In this document: one piece after another, positions 13,834-16,220 of the stretch | Position numbering within the stretch: position 1 is the first letter of the stretch | How the letters are laid out: every line of letters begins with the position of its first letter | Source: Aquisalimonas sp. | GTDB taxonomy: Bacteria > Pseudomonadota > Gammaproteobacteria > Nitrococcales > Aquisalimonadaceae | NCBI GenBank assembly: GCA_007127625.1 | Contig: SKYZ01000207.1 | Location: 1 to 16,220 of the forward strand | DNA length: 16,220 bases | Direction: 5' to 3' | Made by a program: the position numbers and the translations under genes | Notes under the pieces: model-generated | Told to the model about the DNA's origin: nothing | Seen by the model: only the letters and a program-made list of their open reading frames with translations | Database searches by the model: none

Positions 13834-14643
13834 CTACAGCGGCGTGGCTTGCTCATCCTCGGCCGCCAGTCCCCACGCGTAGGATTCCATGAGCAGCACG
13901 CCATAGCGCATTTCACCCTCGATCGTGGTTATCGGCTCGTCGGCCTCGGTGGCGCCGGCGGCGACCAGCAGCGGCAGGAAGTGTTCCTCCGTGGGGTGAT
14001 TGCGCTCGGCCGCCGGGGCGTGCTGGCGATAGGTCACCAGGGCCTCGATGTTTCCTGACGTCAGCGTTGCCCGAACCCACTGACCAAAGGCTTCGGCGTG
14101 TTCCGGAGCCTGTGGCATATGGCCCAGGGCTTCGTAGAGGTTATGGGTCAGGCTGCCGGAGCCGACAATGGCCATGCCTTGCCGACGCAGCGGCGCCAGC
14201 GCCTGCCCCATGCGCAGCGCGGTACGGGTGTCCGCGTCCACGGGCAACGACACCTGGATTACGGGAATGTCCACGTCGGGCCGCAGGTGCAGCAGGGGCA
14301 CCCAGGCGCCGTGGTCCAGGCCGCGGCGTGCATCTTCGTGCACGGTGAAGCCGGCGTCGCGCAGCAGCTTCGCCGCGCTGCGGGCGGCCTCCGGATGGCC
14401 CGGGGCGGGGTAATGGATGTCGTACAGGGCCGGGTCGAAACCGCGGAAGTCGTGGATGGTGTCCGGCGCCGGCGTGGTCATGACGTGGATGTTGCGCGTC
14501 TGCCAGTGGGCGGAAACCACAATCAGCGCCTCCAGCTCCGGCAGGCGCTGGCCGATGCTGCGGAGATGCGCTCCGGGAATCCCCGGCTCCAGCGCGAAGT
14601 CCGGCGCGCCGTGGGAGAGGAAGAACACGGGTGCCTTGTTCAT
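13834..14643 (-). CDS. ygiD: Extradiol ring-cleavage dioxygenase, DODA/YgiD (4,5-DOPA dioxygenase) family
   Basis: This 269-aa protein belongs to the class III extradiol dioxygenases (LigB superfamily), which open catechol rings using a metal held by histidines. Family stretches are FLSHGAPDFAL (His11), IVVSAHWQTR (His46), GLDHGAWVPLLHL (His111), IVGSGSLTHNLYEA (His167) and HPTEEHFLPLLVAAGA (His221), matching the expected ligand and catalytic positions. E. coli YgiD cleaves L-DOPA; the natural substrate here may be another catechol. ATG 14643 follows CGGAG at 7 bp. It lies 64 bp after the DoxX gene on the same strand, with a hairpin between, and both are divergent from a LysR regulator, a set suggesting response to catechols or quinones. 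Confidence 0.9.
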   Translation of the reverse strand: MNKAPVFFLSHGAPDFALEPGIPGAHLRSIGQRLPELEALIVVSAHWQTRNIHVMTTPAPDTIHDFRGFDPALYDIHYPAPGHPEAARSAAKLLRDAGFTVHEDARRGLDHGAWVPLLHLRPDVDIPVIQVSLPVDADTRTALRMGQALAPLRRQGMAIVGSGSLTHNLYEALGHMPQAPEHAEAFGQWVRATLTSGNIEALVTYRQHAPAAERNHPTEEHFLPLLVAAGATEADEPITTIEGEMRYGVLLMESYAWGLAAEDEQATPL

Positions 14644-14674
14644 GGTGACGCTCCGTTGACGAGTGCGGTGGCAT

Positions 14675-14697
14675 GGCCGGGGCGCGCTGCCCCGGCC
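14675..14697 (-). promoter_or_regulatory. Intercistronic hairpin between doxX and the dioxygenase
   Basis: GGCCGGGGC and GCCCCGGCC pair over 9 bp around a 5-nt loop. It sits 10 bp after the DoxX stop and 31 bp before the dioxygenase ATG. Lacking a T tract, it probably protects or processes the mRNA, or lets only part of transcription through. Confidence 0.45.
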
Positions 14698-14707
14698 CGT
14701 GTGGCTT

Positions 14708-15151
14708 TCAGGACTGGCTGGCCAGGCGCCGGTCCAGTCCCAGGCGGCCGCTGCCACTGACCGCCAGGGCGACGCTGATGGCGAGCAGCGAGAGCCCGAA
14801 CTCGTAGCCATTGTTGCTCATGAACAGGCCATTGCCGATGTGTACGGCGAGGATGGCCACCACCATGGTGACGGCGAGCACAACGGCGGCAGGGCGGATC
14901 AGCAGGCCGAGGATCAGGGCCAGGCCGCCGAAGAACTCCGCGCCGCCTGCCAGGGTGGCCATCAGCAACCCCGGTTCCAGGCCGATGGAGGCCATCCACT
15001 GCCCGGTGCCTTCCAGGCCATGGCCGCCGAACCAGCCGAACAGCTTCTGGGCGCCGTGGGCCATGAAAATGACGCCTGCGGCCAGGCGAAGGGCGAGCGG
15101 AGTCCAGCCCGCGTTGCTTGCGATAAGGGATTGAAGGAATCGGTTGTTCAT
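14708..15151 (-). CDS. DoxX family membrane protein
   Basis: This 147-aa protein has four hydrophobic segments in the DoxX order. LALRLAAGVIFMAHGAQKLF is the signature first segment with the HGxQKLFGWFGG turn. GLLMATLAGGAEFFGGLALI carries the conserved Glu. PAAVVLAVTMVVAILAVHI follows, and then YEFGLSLLAISVALAVSG. DoxX proteins are inner-membrane proteins linked in bacteria to quinone and thiol redox stress; their exact activity is not settled. AGGAG stands 6 bp before the ATG. It is the first gene of the probable DoxX-dioxygenase transcript, divergent from LysR. Confidence 0.9.
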   Translation of the reverse strand: MNNRFLQSLIASNAGWTPLALRLAAGVIFMAHGAQKLFGWFGGHGLEGTGQWMASIGLEPGLLMATLAGGAEFFGGLALILGLLIRPAAVVLAVTMVVAILAVHIGNGLFMSNNGYEFGLSLLAISVALAVSGSGRLGLDRRLASQS

Positions 15152-15206
15152 GTCGGTCTCCTGTTCGTTTCATTGGAAGGTGTCCGGGGCGCGGTACGTC
15201 ACGGAT

Positions 15207-15239
15207 TGCGCATAGCGTATTGGTCGTACTGGGGATAAT
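15207..15239 (+). promoter_or_regulatory. LysR-type box (T-N11-A dyad) and candidate -10 in the doxX/lysR divergent region
   Basis: TGCGCATAGCGTA (15207-15219) is a T-N11-A dyad whose arms match in four of five positions, the form LysR regulators bind. It lies about midway between the two divergent starts (15151 and 15283). GATAAT (15234-15239), one base off the -10 consensus, stands 43 bp before the LysR ATG; I found no well-spaced -35. The region 15230-15282 is distinctly AT-rich, with an 8-bp palindrome CTATATAG at 15246. Confidence 0.5.
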
Positions 15240-15282
15240 AAACTGCTATATAGAAGACAAATTGTTGCCGAAAGGGAAACAA

Positions 15283-16182
15283 ATGGATCGTGTCGAGCAG
15301 ATGCAGGCCTTCGTGGCCGTGGTGGACACCGGGCATTTCGTAACCGCCGCCGATGCCCTTGGCCTGTCCAAGGCAGCGGTGTCGAGGGCGGTCAACGGCC
15401 TGGAGGCCCGGCTCGGCGTGCGCCTGTTACACCGCACGACGCGCCGTCTGTCGCTCACCAACGAGGGCGAGATCTTCCTGGGCCGCTGCCGGCAGATCCT
15501 CGCAGAACTGGAAGCGGCGGAAGGGGAGGTCGGGGAGCGGCGTGCAGAGGCGAGCGGTCGGGTGCGGGTCAATGCGCCCGTGAGTTTCGGTGTTCAGCAC
15601 CTGGCACCCCTGTGGGGCGCGTTCCGGGCGCAGCATCCGGGCGTCGAACTCGAGGTGATTCTGAGTGACCGTCTCGTTGACCTGGTGGACGAGGGCTTCG
15701 ATCTGGCGGTGCGGATCGGGCGGCTTGCCAGCTCCAGCCTGGTGGGGCGGCAACTGGCAAGCACGCGCCTGCGGGTCTGCGCCGCACCGGAGTACCTGGA
15801 CGCCCACGGCCGACCCGCGCATCCACGGGATCTCCCGGGCCATGCGGTGATCGCCTACAGCTATTCCGCCGCCGGGGATGACTGGACCCTGGAAGGTCCC
15901 GACGGCGCGGTGACCGTCACCACCCGGCCGGTCATGCGCAGCAACAACGGGGATACCTGTATCGCCGCCGCCGTCGCCGGGCAGGGCATCGTCCTCCAGC
16001 CGGGGTTCCTGCTGCATCCGTGGCGGGCCGATGGTCGCCTGGAGGAAGTCCTGCCCGGCTGGGAGGCCCCGGCCCTGGGTATCCACGCCGTCTACCCCAG
16101 TCGACGCCATCTGCTGCCCAAGGTGCGCGTGCTGATCGACTTTCTGGCCAGGCGTGTCGGTGAACGGTCCGTGGACTGGTAA
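15283..16182 (+). CDS. LysR-family transcriptional regulator
   Basis: This 299-aa protein has standard LysR length. The HTH is MDRVEQMQAFVAVVDTGHFV, then AADALGLSKAAVSRAVNGLE (recognition helix SKAAVSRAVNGLEARLGVRL) and LLHRTTRRLSLTNEG. The effector domain starts at about residue 90 (GRVRVNAPVSFGVQHLAPLW), with FDLAVRIGRL and a typical end (RVLIDFLARRVG). The pattern is that of the DsdC/AaeR-like subgroup often found next to DoxX or quinone-reductase genes. ATG 15283 follows AAAGGGA; the frame also runs upstream from 15220 without a good site. It is divergent from doxX and probably regulates that unit and itself through the T-N11-A dyad between them. The inducer is unknown. Confidence 0.92.
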   Translation: MDRVEQMQAFVAVVDTGHFVTAADALGLSKAAVSRAVNGLEARLGVRLLHRTTRRLSLTNEGEIFLGRCRQILAELEAAEGEVGERRAEASGRVRVNAPVSFGVQHLAPLWGAFRAQHPGVELEVILSDRLVDLVDEGFDLAVRIGRLASSSLVGRQLASTRLRVCAAPEYLDAHGRPAHPRDLPGHAVIAYSYSAAGDDWTLEGPDGAVTVTTRPVMRSNNGDTCIAAAVAGQGIVLQPGFLLHPWRADGRLEEVLPGWEAPALGIHAVYPSRRHLLPKVRVLIDFLARRVGERSVDW

Positions 16183-16220
16183 CCTTAGGGTGATGGCGTA
16201 TAACCCTTAATCACACCGGT

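Overview
The window is a GC-rich (roughly 65% by eye), densely coded bacterial chromosome segment. A YbiI-type DksA/TraR zinc-finger protein, the GlxA-type and LysR regulators, a DODA/YgiD dioxygenase and the Sec-type signal peptides point to a gammaproteobacterium. The strongly acidic exported TPR protein would fit a halophilic or marine lineage, but the taxonomic guess is inference. I see no rRNA, tRNA, CRISPR array, integron attC site or recognisable insertion sequence.

Layout. 1-164: C-terminal end of a SAM-dependent methyltransferase, followed by a perfect 11-bp hairpin. 433-894: GNAT acetyltransferase. 953-1990 (minus): GlxA-family regulator (DJ-1/PfpI plus AraC), divergent from a two-gene plus-strand unit made of a class I methyltransferase (2204-3085) and an exported 560-aa TPR protein (3112-4794), which ends at a strong hairpin. 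5080-5664: a membrane protein that looks like a voltage-sensor domain without a pore. 5769-7394: TPR/LuxR regulator, followed by an NmrA-like NAD(P)-binding oxidoreductase (7553-8425). This gene converges, across a perfect 30-bp palindrome, on a second NmrA-like gene (8471-8797, minus) that keeps only its N- and C-terminal parts. Divergent from that one is a 55-aa ORF that looks like a LysR regulator reduced in the same way.

8890-12719 is an accessory, partly decayed stretch. It holds a more AT-rich patch with small or unrecognised ORFs, a two-gene unit of a helical protein of unknown function and an AAC(3)-I-type aminoglycoside acetyltransferase (9927-10765), and a minus-strand pair, both frameshifted. 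One member of that pair is a glycine-zipper protein resembling a pore-forming effector (11208-12236). The other is a small two-TM protein (10817-11210) in the position expected of an immunity partner.

12720-16182 is orderly again: an exported cupin, a YbiI zinc-finger protein, and a DoxX membrane protein followed by a DODA/YgiD dioxygenase. These last two are read divergently from a LysR regulator, with a T-N11-A dyad in the shared promoter region. Overall the window is a set of small regulator-plus-enzyme modules (GlxA/methyltransferase, LuxR/NmrA, LysR/DoxX-dioxygenase) separated by decaying accessory DNA.
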